Of a stretch of DNA of 64,000 bases, positions 33,569 through 43,133 are shown piece by piece (the stretch's first letter is position 1; each line of letters opens with the position of its first letter). The translations under genes were made by a program, and so were the position numbers. The DNA is from CALMEC01 sp964628685 (GTDB lineage: Bacteria; Actinomycetota; Thermoleophilia; Miltoncostaeales; Miltoncostaeaceae): positions 23,385 to 87,384 of the forward strand of contig CAZVNM010000008.1 of NCBI GenBank assembly GCA_964628685.1. Direction: 5' to 3'. The notes beneath the pieces were generated by a model. The model was not told where the DNA came from. It did no database searches and saw nothing but the letters and a program-made list of their open reading frames with translations.

Positions 33569-34792
33569 TCAGTCGAGCGGGTGGAACGCCACGCCGGTCA
33601 GGAGCTTGGGGAAGAAGTACGTGGACTTCTGCGGCATCGTCTCGCCGGCCTCGGCCACCGCCACCACCGACTCCTTGGGCATCGGCCGCATGATGAGCAC
33701 CGCGGCGGCGCGTCCGCTCCGGCCGAGCTCCCAGGCCTCGGCGGTGTCCTTCACGTAGCTGAGGACGCCGCGGTGGGCGAGCGTCGCCTGGTCCTCCCCG
33801 AACGCGCGTCGCAGGATGCGCTCCTCCAGCACCGACACGTCCAGCTGTGCGGCGGGTGACGCGTCGGTCTGCTGCTCGCCGGTGATGACCGCGGCGCCCT
33901 GCGGTGTGACCAGACCGAACGACGGCGCGTACTGGGGCGTCGTCGCCAGCACGAACCGCAGCTCGTCCAGGTCGGCCACCGGTCGCACGTCGAACCCCTC
34001 CGTCAGTGTGCCCGGGTCCTCGGCGAGGACGCGGTGGGTCGGCAGGACCACGAGGCCCGGGTCCTCGATCGCCGTGAGCCCCATCATCACGAACCCGTGC
34101 GGACCGTCCCCGTCATCGTCCCCGGTGTCCGCCGCACGACGCCTGCCCGCGTACTCGACGGCCGTCTCGTAGCGGTGGTGTCCGTCGGCGATGAGGATCC
34201 AGCGGTCGGCGATGCCCGAGGCGACGCCCTCGAGCGCGACGGGGTCGTCGATCCACCACACGCGGTTGCGCGTGCCGTCGGCCGTCGTGAAGTCGGCGTC
34301 CGGCGCGCCCTCCACCCCCAGGCACTCCCACACCACGCCGGCGCGGTCGGGGTAGAGCCCGTAGACCGGTGAGATCTGGTGCCCGGCCGCGTTCAGCAGG
34401 TTGAGGCGGTCCTCCTTGGGCCCGGCGTGCGTGCGTTCGTGCGGGCGCACCGCGCCGGTCTCGTACGGCTCGGCGCGCACCGTCACCAGGATCACGCGCC
34501 GTTCGGCGAGCTCACCGGTCTCGAGTGCGAACGTCTGCGTCCAGGCGATCATCCCCGGCGTGGGATCGGCGCCCAGGACGCCGCCCCCGGTCCACTCGGC
34601 GATCAGCTCGCGCACCCGCTCGTACGGCGGGTCCGGCAGCTCCAGGCGGACGGCGTTGTACGGGCTCGCCTCCATGAGCGCCGTGCGCTCGTCGGCGTCG
34701 ATGACGTCGTACGGCGGGGCGACCAGGGACTCGAGGGGACCGGCCGTCGCGGGCCGGTAGCGCAGCGGGGTGAGGGGGCGGATGATTGCCAT
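33569..34792 (-). CDS. DUF1015 family protein
   Basis: 407 residues with the DUF1015 signature: 'LRYRPATAGPLESLVAPPYDVIDADERTALMEASPYNAVRLELPD' at the N-terminus, 'RPHERTHAGPKEDRLNLLNA' in the middle (motif for a phosphate or amino acid moiety), and 'LIADGHHRYETAVEYA'. Members are thought to be related to phosphorylated-serine metabolism (SerC-neighbour genes in archaea), but the activity is not established here. The full family length is preserved. Confidence 0.85.
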   Translation of the reverse strand: MAIIRPLTPLRYRPATAGPLESLVAPPYDVIDADERTALMEASPYNAVRLELPDPPYERVRELIAEWTGGGVLGADPTPGMIAWTQTFALETGELAERRVILVTVRAEPYETGAVRPHERTHAGPKEDRLNLLNAAGHQISPVYGLYPDRAGVVWECLGVEGAPDADFTTADGTRNRVWWIDDPVALEGVASGIADRWILIADGHHRYETAVEYAGRRRAADTGDDDGDGPHGFVMMGLTAIEDPGLVVLPTHRVLAEDPGTLTEGFDVRPVADLDELRFVLATTPQYAPSFGLVTPQGAAVITGEQQTDASPAAQLDVSVLEERILRRAFGEDQATLAHRGVLSYVKDTAEAWELGRSGRAAAVLIMRPMPKESVVAVAEAGETMPQKSTYFFPKLLTGVAFHPLD

Positions 34793-34854
34793 GGGCGGAT
34801 GCTATGGGCGCCACCGGCCGGTGGCCCCCGGCGTGGTCCCGCACGACGCCTCGG

Positions 34855-35229
34855 TCAGAGGGTGTCGCTCCCGCGGGGCGCGGGCCCCTCGTCGGTCCGC
34901 GTGCGCTGCCACGGCCACGCGCCGGTCATCTCGAGCTGCAGGGCGAAGCTGAGGAAGGTCCGGATGAGGACGATCGCGCCCAGGACCGCCACGCTGCGCG
35001 GCGTCGGGGTCACCGCCACCGTCCGGATGATGTCGGCCGCCACCAGGAACTCGAGCCCCAGCAGGATCGAACGGCCCAGTCGCCTGCGAAACGCGTGGTA
35101 CGGGTCGACCCCCGGCCGGCGGTGCACCAGCGTCGCCCATGTCGCCACCAGGGCCCCGACCACGATGACCGCCACACCTGTGGCATCCACCACCTTACCG
35201 ACGGTCTCGATGGTCTCCGCGAACGTCAT
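34855..35229 (-). CDS. DUF1622 membrane protein
   Basis: 124 residues. Three hydrophobic helices are separated by basic loops: 'VVDATGVAVIVVGALVATWATLV', 'SILLGLEFLVAADIIRTVAVT' and 'VAVLGAIVLIRTFLSFALQLEMTG'. 'RLGRSILLGLEFLVAADIIRT' is the family hallmark. Its function is unknown. It is divergent from the helicase gene, with 71 bases between the starts. Confidence 0.82.
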   Translation of the reverse strand: MTFAETIETVGKVVDATGVAVIVVGALVATWATLVHRRPGVDPYHAFRRRLGRSILLGLEFLVAADIIRTVAVTPTPRSVAVLGAIVLIRTFLSFALQLEMTGAWPWQRTRTDEGPAPRGSDTL

Positions 35230-35300
35230 GGACGGATGCTCTCCGTGAGCGGACGTCGCCTCGGGGCCGGCTCCACCAGTGCGGCCGCTACCCTTGGCGG

Positions 35301-38261
35301 GTGATCCTCGACGGGCTCACCGACGTGCAGCGCGAGGCGGTCACCCATCCGGGCGGCCCCATGCTGGTGGTCGCCGGCGCGGGTGCCGGAAAGACCCGCG
35401 TGCTCACGCACCGGCTGGCCTGGCTGGTGGACCAGGGGGTCGAACCGGCCGAGATCGTGGCGCTCACCTTCAGCTCGCAGGCCGCCGACGAGCTGCGCGG
35501 TCGCGCCGAGGCGCTCATCGGACGCGCGCACGAGACGCTGCGCGTGCTCACCTTCCACTCGTTCGCCGGTGAGCTCGCCCGGGTGCACGGCGTGGAGCAC
35601 GGCCTGCTGCCGCCGGCGGTCTGGGCGACCGAGGAGGAGCGGGCGCTTCTGATGCTCGACCGCATCGGCGAGCTGGGGCTCGTCCGCCACGACCTGCGCG
35701 GGGGTGCCGGGCAGGTGGTGGACGACATCATCAAGCGGATCGAGCGCTGCAAGAACGAGATGGTCTCGGCGGACGACTTCGTGCGCTACGCCGAGCTCGC
35801 GGTCCAGGGTGCGTCGCGCCCCAAGGATCGCGTCGAACGGGAACGCGACCTGGAGTTCGCACGGGCCTACCGGGCCCACGACCGCTGGCTCGCGGAGGAG
35901 GGCCTGGTCGACTTCGGCGAGGCCATCGTGCGCGCGGTCACCCTGCTGCGCGCCAATCCCGAGCGGCTGGCCGCGCTGCGCGAGACGACGCGGCACGTCC
36001 TGGTGGACGAGTTCCAGGACACCGACTTCGCCCAGTCGCAGCTCCTCTACCTCATCGGCGACGGCGCCGACAGCGTGGTGGCCGTCGGCGACGACGACCA
36101 GGGCATCTACCGCTTCCGCGGCGCGTCCACCAAGAACATCGCCGACTTCCGCGACCGCTACCCGAACCGCCGCGAGATCAAGCTCGAGCTCAACCACCGC
36201 TCCACGCAGTCGATCCTGGAGGCGGCGCACGCGGTGGTGGCGCCCGTGCCGGACCGCTCCGACAAGCACCTGGTGGCGCTGCCCGAGGCCGAGGGGCCCG
36301 TGCCGCGGTTCTGGGTCGCGCGGGACGAGGACGGTCAGGCACGGGCGGTGGCCGAGGCCGTCATGGCGTACGCCGAGCAGGGCATCCCCTACGAGGAGCA
36401 GGCGGTGCTGATGGACTCGGTCCGCACCGAGGCGCCGGCGTTCGTGCGGGTGCTGGAGGCGGCCGGCGTCCCCCACCAGGTGCACGGGGGCCTGGGGGTC
36501 TTCGAGCGGCGCGAGGTTCGCGAGGCGATGGCGTGGCTGCGCGCCCTGGCCGATCCCGACGACGGACAGGCCCACCTGCGCCTGGCCGCCGACCTTGGCC
36601 TGCCGTGGAGCGCCGCCACCGACGCCGTGCATATGGCGGCGGAGCGCGGTGAGTCGGCCACGGCCGCGCTCGCGCGCGTGGCAGCGGACGCGGGTGACCC
36701 GCGGCTGGACGAGCTGCTCGACCTGGCGGGTCCGGCGATCGTCGGACCACCGCGCGACCTTGTGCGCCACGTGCTCGACACCACGGGCATCCGTTCGCGC
36801 GCGCTGGCCCTTGGGGGTGCCGAGGGACGCGCCCGCCTGGCGGGTCTGGCGTCCCTCGAACAGCTGGCGCGCGACCTGGCCGGCCGCGACGACGGCATGG
36901 ACGCCCCCACGCTCGTGCGGCGGCTCATGGGCCTGGCGGAGGTGGGACACCGCGGCCGCGTCGACCGCTCCGGTGAGCGGGTGGGCGTGCAGGTCTCCAC
37001 CATCCACCAGTCCAAGGGCCTCGAGTTCGACGTGGTGTTCGTGGTGGGGCTGGTCCAGTCGCGCGTACCCGGCCGTGACCGCTCGCGCCACGACATCCCC
37101 AGCGAATTGCTTCCCGAGGCGCTCGCCGAACGCGGCCGCGAGGCCCACATCGCCGAGAAACGGCGCCTCTTCTACGTCGCGCTCACGCGGGCACGGCGCC
37201 ACCTCGTGCTCAGCACCTATGAACAGGGCGAGCGCTCCGCCCAACGGCCCGCGAGCTTCTTCGAGGAGGCCCGCGCGGCCTGCGGGGAGCCGACCCCGGA
37301 GCAGGTGGGCGCCGGACCGGAGCGCGAGATCCTCGACCGCATCGCCGCCGCCCGCGACGATCTGGAGGACGCGGTGCGCGCGATGGCGATCGACATCGCC
37401 GCCGGCACCGACCCGGCGGGGTCGCGACAGGCCATCGGCGAGCGCATCGAGCGGCTGGCCGAGGCGCAGGCCACCGCCTTCGCGCCGCCGACGCTGGGAC
37501 CGGCCGCGGCGTTCCGTCCTCCCAACCCGTCGCCGCCCTCCATCGAGATCTCACCGAGCGACCTGCAGGCCTACCGCATCTGCCCGCTGCGCTACCGCTT
37601 CTCCAAGATCGACCGGGTGCCGCCCGTGCAGCGGCCGTCCGGCGCGATCGGAAACGCCCTCCACCTGGCGCTCGAGGCGCACTTCCGTCCCGACGGCGTG
37701 GGCGGCGACGGCCAGGCGCTCGTCGACCGCTTCGAGCGCGAGATGGAGCGGCTGGGGGTGGCCGACACCCCCGAGGGACAGCAGGCCATCGACCGCGCGC
37801 GCACCCAGCTTCCCGCCTACCACGACCGCATCCGCGCACGGCGGGTGGACATCCGCGGGGTGGAGCGCCGGTTCACCATCCCGCTGGGGCGCCACACCGT
37901 CCACGGACGGGTCGATCGCATGGACCACCGCTCCGACCCCGGTGGCGCCGGCTTCCAGACCATCGACTACAAGAGCGGCAGGCCGCCGTCCGCCCCGGGG
38001 GTGGGTGACGAGAACCTGGTGCTCGCCCTCTACATCCACGCGGTGCAGCAGAAGGGCGCGGCCACGCGCGGGGCGCGGCTGGAGTACGTGCTGGACGGCG
38101 ACGAGCGCCCGTTCGACCCCGATCCGGCGGAGCTCACGATGCTCCTGGACGAGGCGCGCGTGCTGGCCGACGCCGCCGCCGACGGCCGCTTCGACCCCAC
38201 GCCCGGGTTCCACTGCCGCACCTGCGACTACCAGCTCCTCTGCCCGGCGAGGGACCGATGA
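35301..38261 (+). CDS. UvrD/PcrA-type helicase fused to PDDEXK nuclease domain
   Basis: 986 residues from GTG 35301. Superfamily 1 motifs run in order: Ia region 'TDVQREAV', Walker A 'VVAGAGAGKTRVLTHRLAWL', Ib 'LTFSSQAADELRGR', II 'VLVDEFQDTD', III 'VGDDDQGIYRFRGAS', IV/V 'STIHQSKGLEFDVVFVVG' and VI 'YVALTRARRHLVLS'. The C-terminal 250 residues carry a PD-(D/E)XK region ('FQTIDYKSG') preceded by 'CPLRYRFSK' and ended by 'CRTCDYQLLCPARDR'. These cysteines are placed like those of the AddB/Fe-S nuclease domain. It probably processes DNA ends or forks in recombination repair, like AdnB/UvrD-like proteins. Confidence 0.93.
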   Translation: MILDGLTDVQREAVTHPGGPMLVVAGAGAGKTRVLTHRLAWLVDQGVEPAEIVALTFSSQAADELRGRAEALIGRAHETLRVLTFHSFAGELARVHGVEHGLLPPAVWATEEERALLMLDRIGELGLVRHDLRGGAGQVVDDIIKRIERCKNEMVSADDFVRYAELAVQGASRPKDRVERERDLEFARAYRAHDRWLAEEGLVDFGEAIVRAVTLLRANPERLAALRETTRHVLVDEFQDTDFAQSQLLYLIGDGADSVVAVGDDDQGIYRFRGASTKNIADFRDRYPNRREIKLELNHRSTQSILEAAHAVVAPVPDRSDKHLVALPEAEGPVPRFWVARDEDGQARAVAEAVMAYAEQGIPYEEQAVLMDSVRTEAPAFVRVLEAAGVPHQVHGGLGVFERREVREAMAWLRALADPDDGQAHLRLAADLGLPWSAATDAVHMAAERGESATAALARVAADAGDPRLDELLDLAGPAIVGPPRDLVRHVLDTTGIRSRALALGGAEGRARLAGLASLEQLARDLAGRDDGMDAPTLVRRLMGLAEVGHRGRVDRSGERVGVQVSTIHQSKGLEFDVVFVVGLVQSRVPGRDRSRHDIPSELLPEALAERGREAHIAEKRRLFYVALTRARRHLVLSTYEQGERSAQRPASFFEEARAACGEPTPEQVGAGPEREILDRIAAARDDLEDAVRAMAIDIAAGTDPAGSRQAIGERIERLAEAQATAFAPPTLGPAAAFRPPNPSPPSIEISPSDLQAYRICPLRYRFSKIDRVPPVQRPSGAIGNALHLALEAHFRPDGVGGDGQALVDRFEREMERLGVADTPEGQQAIDRARTQLPAYHDRIRARRVDIRGVERRFTIPLGRHTVHGRVDRMDHRSDPGGAGFQTIDYKSGRPPSAPGVGDENLVLALYIHAVQQKGAATRGARLEYVLDGDERPFDPDPAELTMLLDEARVLADAAADGRFDPTPGFHCRTCDYQLLCPARDR

Positions 38262-39133
38262 CGGCGGTGTCGGCGCTGGAGGTGGGCCAGCCCGTGGAGG
38301 GCGTCTACGCGGTCCGCAGCAAGGAGCGGCGCCTCTCCAAGCGCGGCGATGCGTACCTGATGGTGACGCTGGCCGATGCCACGGGCGCGATCACCGGGTT
38401 CGTCTTCGACCAGCCCGACTTCTTCGACGAGCAGTTCGCGAGCGGCGACCGGGTGCGCGTGGCCGGACAGGTCGTGGCGCGCGCCGGACGTCCCTCCATC
38501 CGCATCCGCCATCTGCGGCAGGCCGCCGACGAGGTGGGGGCCGAGGATCTCCTGCCGCGCAGTCACCGCGAGCCGGACGAGCTGATGGGCTTCGCGGAGC
38601 TCCTGGCGGGCGAGATCGGCGACGCGCGGCTGCGTGCGACGGCGCAGTCGGTGCTGGGCGACCGTGCGCTCGCCCACGGATGGCTCACCGCCCCCTGCAC
38701 CCGCTCCGGCCACCACGCCTACCAGGGCGGGTTGATCGAGCACACCGTGGGGGTGGCGTCGCTCGCCCAGACCCTCTGCCAGTGGCATCCGCGTGTGGAC
38801 GTGGACCTGCTGGTCGCGGCCGCCCTCGTGCACGACGTCGGCCACATCCGCTCGTGGCGCCTGGGGGCGACCTTCGAGCAGACCGATGAGGGCAGGATGG
38901 TGGGGCACCTCGCCATCGGGCACGACATCGTCGACGCCGCCGCCCGTCGTGCGGGCGTGCCGGACGACCGCCGCCTGGCGCTCCTGCACGCGGTCGCCTG
39001 GCACCACGGACAGCCCGCGGGGTCGGCCCCGGCGCCGGCGACGGCCGAGGCGCTGGCGCTCTGGCGCATCAACACCCTGGAGACCGCCGTGAAGGCGCGT
39101 CTGGAGGGACCCGGGATCGCCGACCAGGACTGA
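38258..39133 (+). CDS. YhaM-like OB-HD nuclease
   Basis: 291 residues beginning inside the helicase stop (ATGA). The N-terminal OB fold ('YLMVTLADATGAITGFVFDQPDF') is followed by an HD domain with 'HHAYQGGLIEHTVGVASLAQTL', 'VAAALVHDVGHIRSW' and 'HAVAWHHG'. The combination of OB and HD is that of the YhaM/CBF1 3'-5' exoribonucleases. Coupling to a helicase-nuclease suggests a role in DNA or RNA end processing. A 10-bp hairpin lies about 150 bases downstream. Confidence 0.85.
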   Translation: MTAVSALEVGQPVEGVYAVRSKERRLSKRGDAYLMVTLADATGAITGFVFDQPDFFDEQFASGDRVRVAGQVVARAGRPSIRIRHLRQAADEVGAEDLLPRSHREPDELMGFAELLAGEIGDARLRATAQSVLGDRALAHGWLTAPCTRSGHHAYQGGLIEHTVGVASLAQTLCQWHPRVDVDLLVAAALVHDVGHIRSWRLGATFEQTDEGRMVGHLAIGHDIVDAAARRAGVPDDRRLALLHAVAWHHGQPAGSAPAPATAEALALWRINTLETAVKARLEGPGIADQD

Positions 39134-39282
39134 TCCGTCGCTGCTCGCGCGGGACGTTCCGAACCTTTTCCGATCTCCTGGCGGGTCGTTGTCCGTTCGG
39201 AGGACGAAACCGGGTGGACGGCGCGGGATACTCGTCGTGACGCGAGCGGGTGATCCACGAGGTCGTCCATGACGCGTCGGGC

Positions 39283-39310
39283 GGCGGGCCGGTCCCCAGG
39301 CCGGCCCGCC
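39283..39310 (+). terminator. Hairpin between YhaM-like and YqeY-like genes
   Basis: GGCGGGCCGG and CCGGCCCGCC are perfect 10-bp arms around an 8-base loop. It probably ends the helicase/YhaM operon, though it lies 150 bases after the stop. Confidence 0.65.
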
Positions 39311-39394
39311 TGCGATGTCCGGTCGTGATCGGCGGGGTCGCGCCCCGGCGCCGGCGGGCGCTTCACTACACTTGCCCTCGACCAAGGAGGAACG

Positions 39395-39853
39395 ATGGGC
39401 GAGCTCGCCGGACGACTGGAAGAGGACATGAAGGCCGCGCTGCGCGCCGGGGAGAAGGACCGCCTGGGCGTCATCCGCCGCGCGCGTGCGGCGGTCAAGA
39501 ACGCCGAGATCGACGCCAAGGCCGAGCTGGACGACGCCGGTGTCGAGAAGGTCCTGCGCGCGCTGGTGAAGCAGCACCGCGACTCCATCGACCAGTTCGA
39601 GGCGGCGGGGCGCGCCGACCGCGCGGACGCCGAGCGGGCCGAGATGGCGGTGCTCGAGCAGTACCTGCCGCAGCAGCTGGACGAGGCGGCCATCGAACCC
39701 GTGGTGCGCGAGGTCTGCGAGGAGCTGGGTGCCGCCGGTCCCAAGGACATGGGCGCCGTGATGAAGGGCGTGATGGCGCGACTGGGCGGCGCGGCGGACG
39801 GCGGCACGGTCAACGCCGTCGTGCGACGCGTGCTCGCGGAGCGGGCGGGCTGA
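39395..39853 (+). CDS. GatB/YqeY domain protein
   Basis: 152 residues behind AAGGAGGAACG. 'LEEDMKAALRAGEKDRLGVIRRARAAVKNAEID' and 'LVKQHRDSIDQFEAAGRADRADAERAEMAVLEQYLPQQLDE' match the YqeY fold, the stand-alone relative of the GatB/GatE C-terminal tRNA-binding domain. Its role is suspected to be in tRNA-linked processes. It is followed 3 bases later by the PPOX-fold protein. Confidence 0.9.
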   Translation: MGELAGRLEEDMKAALRAGEKDRLGVIRRARAAVKNAEIDAKAELDDAGVEKVLRALVKQHRDSIDQFEAAGRADRADAERAEMAVLEQYLPQQLDEAAIEPVVREVCEELGAAGPKDMGAVMKGVMARLGGAADGGTVNAVVRRVLAERAG

Positions 39854-39856
39854 GGC

Positions 39857-40333
39857 ATGGCGTCGTGGGCAGAGGTCGCGCGGGAGGTCCCCGAGCTCGC
39901 GTCCGACGCCCTCGCCTCGCTCGACCTGGGCAACCACAAGATGGTGGCCACCATCCGTCCCGACGGCTCGCCGCGGGTTTCGGCCACCGAGGCGCGGGTG
40001 GTCGACGGGACGCTGTGGATGGCGTTCATGTGGATGACGCCCAAAGCGCGCGATCTGCGGCGCGACCCGCGCTACGCGCTCCACAGCTGGTCCGCCGAGC
40101 CCGAGGTGTGGATGGGCGATGCCAAGGTGGCCGGCCGGGCGGTCGAGGTGGACGACGAGGCCGCGCGGACGCGACTGGTGGAGGCCGCGGGCACCGCACC
40201 GCCCGGCCGTTTCCACCTCTTTCGCTGCGACGTGGACGAGGTGGTGGTGCTGCGCCTGGCCGAGACCCTCGACCACATCGTGGTGCGCACGTGGACGCCG
40301 GGTGACCCGGTGCGGACCTCCGTGCTGGGCTGA
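39857..40333 (+). CDS. Pyridoxamine 5'-phosphate oxidase-fold protein
   Basis: 158 residues. 'LDLGNHKMVATIRPDGSPRVSATEARVVDGTLWMAFMWMTPKARDLRRDPRYALH' is the split beta-barrel of the PPOX-like flavin/F420 family. The characteristic KARDLRRDPR segment contacts the cofactor phosphate. Substrate and cofactor type (FMN, F420 or heme) cannot be decided. The gene starts 3 bases after the YqeY-like stop, so the two are probably in one transcript. Confidence 0.82.
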   Translation: MASWAEVAREVPELASDALASLDLGNHKMVATIRPDGSPRVSATEARVVDGTLWMAFMWMTPKARDLRRDPRYALHSWSAEPEVWMGDAKVAGRAVEVDDEAARTRLVEAAGTAPPGRFHLFRCDVDEVVVLRLAETLDHIVVRTWTPGDPVRTSVLG

Positions 40334-40440
40334 CCCCACCCGCACCGACCCACTCCGCGCGGGCATGGTGCGCGATCGGCCGGGTGGGTCGAACCTCTGA
40401 GAACCCACTAATCTCCTCCCGACACCGACGGGGGGACGAC

Positions 40441-41256
40441 GTGGGCGACGGGCGACACGGGGCGCAGGATGTGGGCGCCGGCTTCGATCAAGCGGTGCAC
40501 GTCTACGAGGACCTGCTGGTGCACAACCGCACCGGTGCGGACCGGCTGGTGTCGGCCATGCCCGATGGGTCATACCCGCACGTCGTCGACATCGGCTGCG
40601 GCACCGGCTTCGCGAGCTTCGCGATGCACCGGCGATACGGCACCGCACGGGTCACCGGCGTCGACGCCTCCGCCGAGATGCTCGCCCTCATGCGCGAGTC
40701 GGCACCGCGGCTGGCACCGGACCTCGAGCTCGACCTCCACCGCGGCGACGCCATGCACCTGCCCCTGCCCGACGGCGCGGTGGACGGTGCGGTCAGCACC
40801 ATGGCGTTCCACTGGTTCCCCGACAAGGAGGGCGCGGTGCGCGAGATGGCGCGCGTCCTGCGGCCGGACGGCGTCGTCGGCATCCTGGCGGCGGGGCGGG
40901 GGACCGACCAGGAACTCCTGCAGGTGATGCTCGAGATCGACCCGCCGGTGCCGTCGGCCTGGACGGGCGTTTACGACCACATCCACCGTGACGTGCCCGA
41001 GATGCACGAGATCCTGGAGGGGGCCGGCCTGGAGGCGATCGACGTCTGGACCGAGACCCGGTATCGCTGGATCACGCCCGAGGCCTACCTCGCGCGCCTC
41101 GCGGCGGTGGCCGCGCATCTCTCGTCGGACCTCTCGCCGGACGAGACCCGGGAGCACGGTGAGCGGCTGGCCGCGGCGCTGCATGCCGCGTCGGGGCCGA
41201 AGGGCTTCGCCTACACCTTCGTCAAGCTCTTCGCGATCGCCCGCCGGCCCGGCTGA
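40441..41256 (+). CDS. SAM-dependent methyltransferase
   Basis: 271 residues from GTG 40441 behind GGGGGGACGAC. Motif I is 'VVDIGCGTGFASFAMHRRYG'; motif II has 'VTGVDASAEMLALMRESAPRL'; 'LPDGAVDGAVSTMAFHWFPDKEGAVREMARVLRPDG' is the motif IV-VI region of UbiE-like class I enzymes. The acceptor is unknown. It is the last plus-strand gene before the convergent minus-strand group at 41278. Confidence 0.9.
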   Translation: MGDGRHGAQDVGAGFDQAVHVYEDLLVHNRTGADRLVSAMPDGSYPHVVDIGCGTGFASFAMHRRYGTARVTGVDASAEMLALMRESAPRLAPDLELDLHRGDAMHLPLPDGAVDGAVSTMAFHWFPDKEGAVREMARVLRPDGVVGILAAGRGTDQELLQVMLEIDPPVPSAWTGVYDHIHRDVPEMHEILEGAGLEAIDVWTETRYRWITPEAYLARLAAVAAHLSSDLSPDETREHGERLAAALHAASGPKGFAYTFVKLFAIARRPG

Positions 41257-41277
41257 GGCCGGGACCCGGCGCGCCGG

Positions 41278-41502
41278 TCACGCGGGGCCGAACCCCACCC
41301 TCGGGGCATCCTCCGGCGCGATCCTGATGAAGCAGAGCTCGTCCGGGTTGATCCAGAACGAGCCCTCCTCCGCCTCGAATCGCTGCCAGTCGTCCCCGCC
41401 GCTCGACACGGCGGCCACCAGGGTGTCGGCGGCCGACTGGTCGACGGTGACCCGCAGGACGTTGCCGCCCTCGAACCCGATCTCCATACGACGTGCGCTC
41501 AT
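41278..41502 (-). CDS. Small protein coupled to radical-SAM gene
   Basis: 74 residues. 'MEIGFEGGNVLRVTVDQSAADTLVAAVSSGGDDWQRFEAEEGSFWINPDELCFIRI' is a compact beta-rich domain with no name I know. Its ATG overlaps the stop of the radical-SAM gene (41499-41502), so it is made with that enzyme. A partner or regulatory role is a guess. Length and composition are gene-like. Confidence 0.7.
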   Translation of the reverse strand: MSARRMEIGFEGGNVLRVTVDQSAADTLVAAVSSGGDDWQRFEAEEGSFWINPDELCFIRIAPEDAPRVGFGPA

Positions 41503-43133
41503 GATTTCGTCAGCACCGGCAGTTGCTTCTTCTCCTTCTCATCCGGCTTCCACGCCGGCATCGTGCGGATCTCGTCCACGTGCTTCATCGACTCGACCTG
41601 CTCGGGGAACTTGAGCAGCTGTCCGCGGCCGTAGCGTCGGAAGACCGGCACGCCGAACAGGCGGTAGATGAGGTCCATCGACCGCTGCGACATGCCCTCG
41701 CGGATGAGCCTGAACGCCTCCGGCCCGTGGCCGCGCGCCGAGAGGAACGCGATCCTGGGGAGCCGCAGCGTCGTGCGCCACTCGCGGATGAGCATGCCCA
41801 GCACGCCGCGCATGTTGCGGCGCACGTTGCGGCTCAGCATCTGCTTCCAGCCCCTGGCCGAATAGAAGCGCAGCATGCCCTTCCACGTCTCCATCTGGAG
41901 CTCGTGTGGGGTCATCAGCTTGGGGGCGATGATGCAGTGGTGCCCGTCGTACAGTGAGTAGTCCTGGGTGAGCACCCGGTCGTCGGCGCGCATCTGCGCG
42001 TCGAACGCGGTGCCGGGCAGCGTGGTGAGCATCATCATCTGCAGCGTGTCGACCTCGTGCTCAAGGGCGAAGTCGATGGTGCCGCGGACGGTCTCGGCGG
42101 TGTCGGTGTCGGCGCCGACGACGAACATCCCGTGCACGCTGATGCCGTAGTCGTGCAGCAGCTTGATGGAGGTCGTGATGTGCTCGACCTTCTGCTTCTT
42201 GTTGTACGCGTCAAGGCCGGCCTGGGTGATGGACTCGAAGCCCACGTAGACCATGTAGCAGCCGGAGTCGCGCATCAGCGAAAGCAGCTCGTGGTCGGGC
42301 GTCAGGTTGGTCTTGGACGAGTAGAGGCTGTCCGCACGGATCTGGGCGGTCCACATGGGGGTGATCTTCTCGGCGATCATCTGCCGGAAGAGCGCCTTCG
42401 CCTGGCGCTTGTCGACGATGAAGATGTCGTCGTAGAAGAAGACCCGCTCTGGCCGCGCCTGCCGGAGCTCGCTCATCACGCTCTCGACCGACCGGCTGCG
42501 CAGCTTGCGCCCGAACATCTTGATGACCGAACAGAAGTTGCAGTCGTACGGGCAGCCCCACTTCATCATCAGCGGGTAGGTGACCATCCGCTCACGGCCC
42601 TCCAGCAGGTGGAAGGCGGGGAAGGGGAGTGCGTCGAGGTCCTCACTGGAGGCGGCCGGCGCCTCCGGGTTGTCGATCTGCCTGCCGTCGGCGTCCAGCC
42701 AGGAGAGGCCGGCGATCGCGTGCAGCTCGTCGCGGGCGCCTCCGCGGCGGAACCAGTCGAACAGCTGCACCCAGCCGACGTGGCCCTCGCGGCGGATGAC
42801 GAAGTCGGAGTGGTTGAGCGCCTCGTGCGCCATGAAGGTCACGTGCGAGCCGCCGATCACGACCGGGATGCCGGCCTCGCGGATGCGGTCCGCGTAGGCG
42901 TAGCCCTCGAGCGTCGTGTTGGTGGTGGTGGAGATGCAGACCAGGTCGGACGAGAGCACGTCGTCCCAGTCGATCTCCACCGCCCGGATGAGTTCGCAGT
43001 ACACCCACTGGTCGACCGACGGATCCTCCCGCTCGATGCACGCCGCCAGGAGCGGCAGGCCGAGCTTGGGCAGGTTCGCGATCTCATAGATGGTCGCGCC
43101 CTTCGGCCTCGGCTCGATGTACCGGATCTTCAT
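41499..43133 (-). CDS. B12-binding radical-SAM protein
   Basis: 544 residues. The cobalamin-binding domain is N-terminal, with 'SSDLVCISTTTNTTLEGYAYADRIREAGIPVVIGGSH'. The radical-SAM cluster 'CPYDCNFCS' (CX3CX2C) lies near residue 190, and further SAM-barrel strands include 'VFFYDDIFIVDKRQAKALF' and 'YVGFESITQAGLDAYNK'. The C-terminal 150 residues are specific to the B12-radical-SAM class that often modifies lipids or cofactors. The product is unknown. It is coupled to the epimerase upstream (4-base overlap) and the small protein downstream. Confidence 0.88.
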   Translation of the reverse strand: MKIRYIEPRPKGATIYEIANLPKLGLPLLAACIEREDPSVDQWVYCELIRAVEIDWDDVLSSDLVCISTTTNTTLEGYAYADRIREAGIPVVIGGSHVTFMAHEALNHSDFVIRREGHVGWVQLFDWFRRGGARDELHAIAGLSWLDADGRQIDNPEAPAASSEDLDALPFPAFHLLEGRERMVTYPLMMKWGCPYDCNFCSVIKMFGRKLRSRSVESVMSELRQARPERVFFYDDIFIVDKRQAKALFRQMIAEKITPMWTAQIRADSLYSSKTNLTPDHELLSLMRDSGCYMVYVGFESITQAGLDAYNKKQKVEHITTSIKLLHDYGISVHGMFVVGADTDTAETVRGTIDFALEHEVDTLQMMMLTTLPGTAFDAQMRADDRVLTQDYSLYDGHHCIIAPKLMTPHELQMETWKGMLRFYSARGWKQMLSRNVRRNMRGVLGMLIREWRTTLRLPRIAFLSARGHGPEAFRLIREGMSQRSMDLIYRLFGVPVFRRYGRGQLLKFPEQVESMKHVDEIRTMPAWKPDEKEKKQLPVLTKS

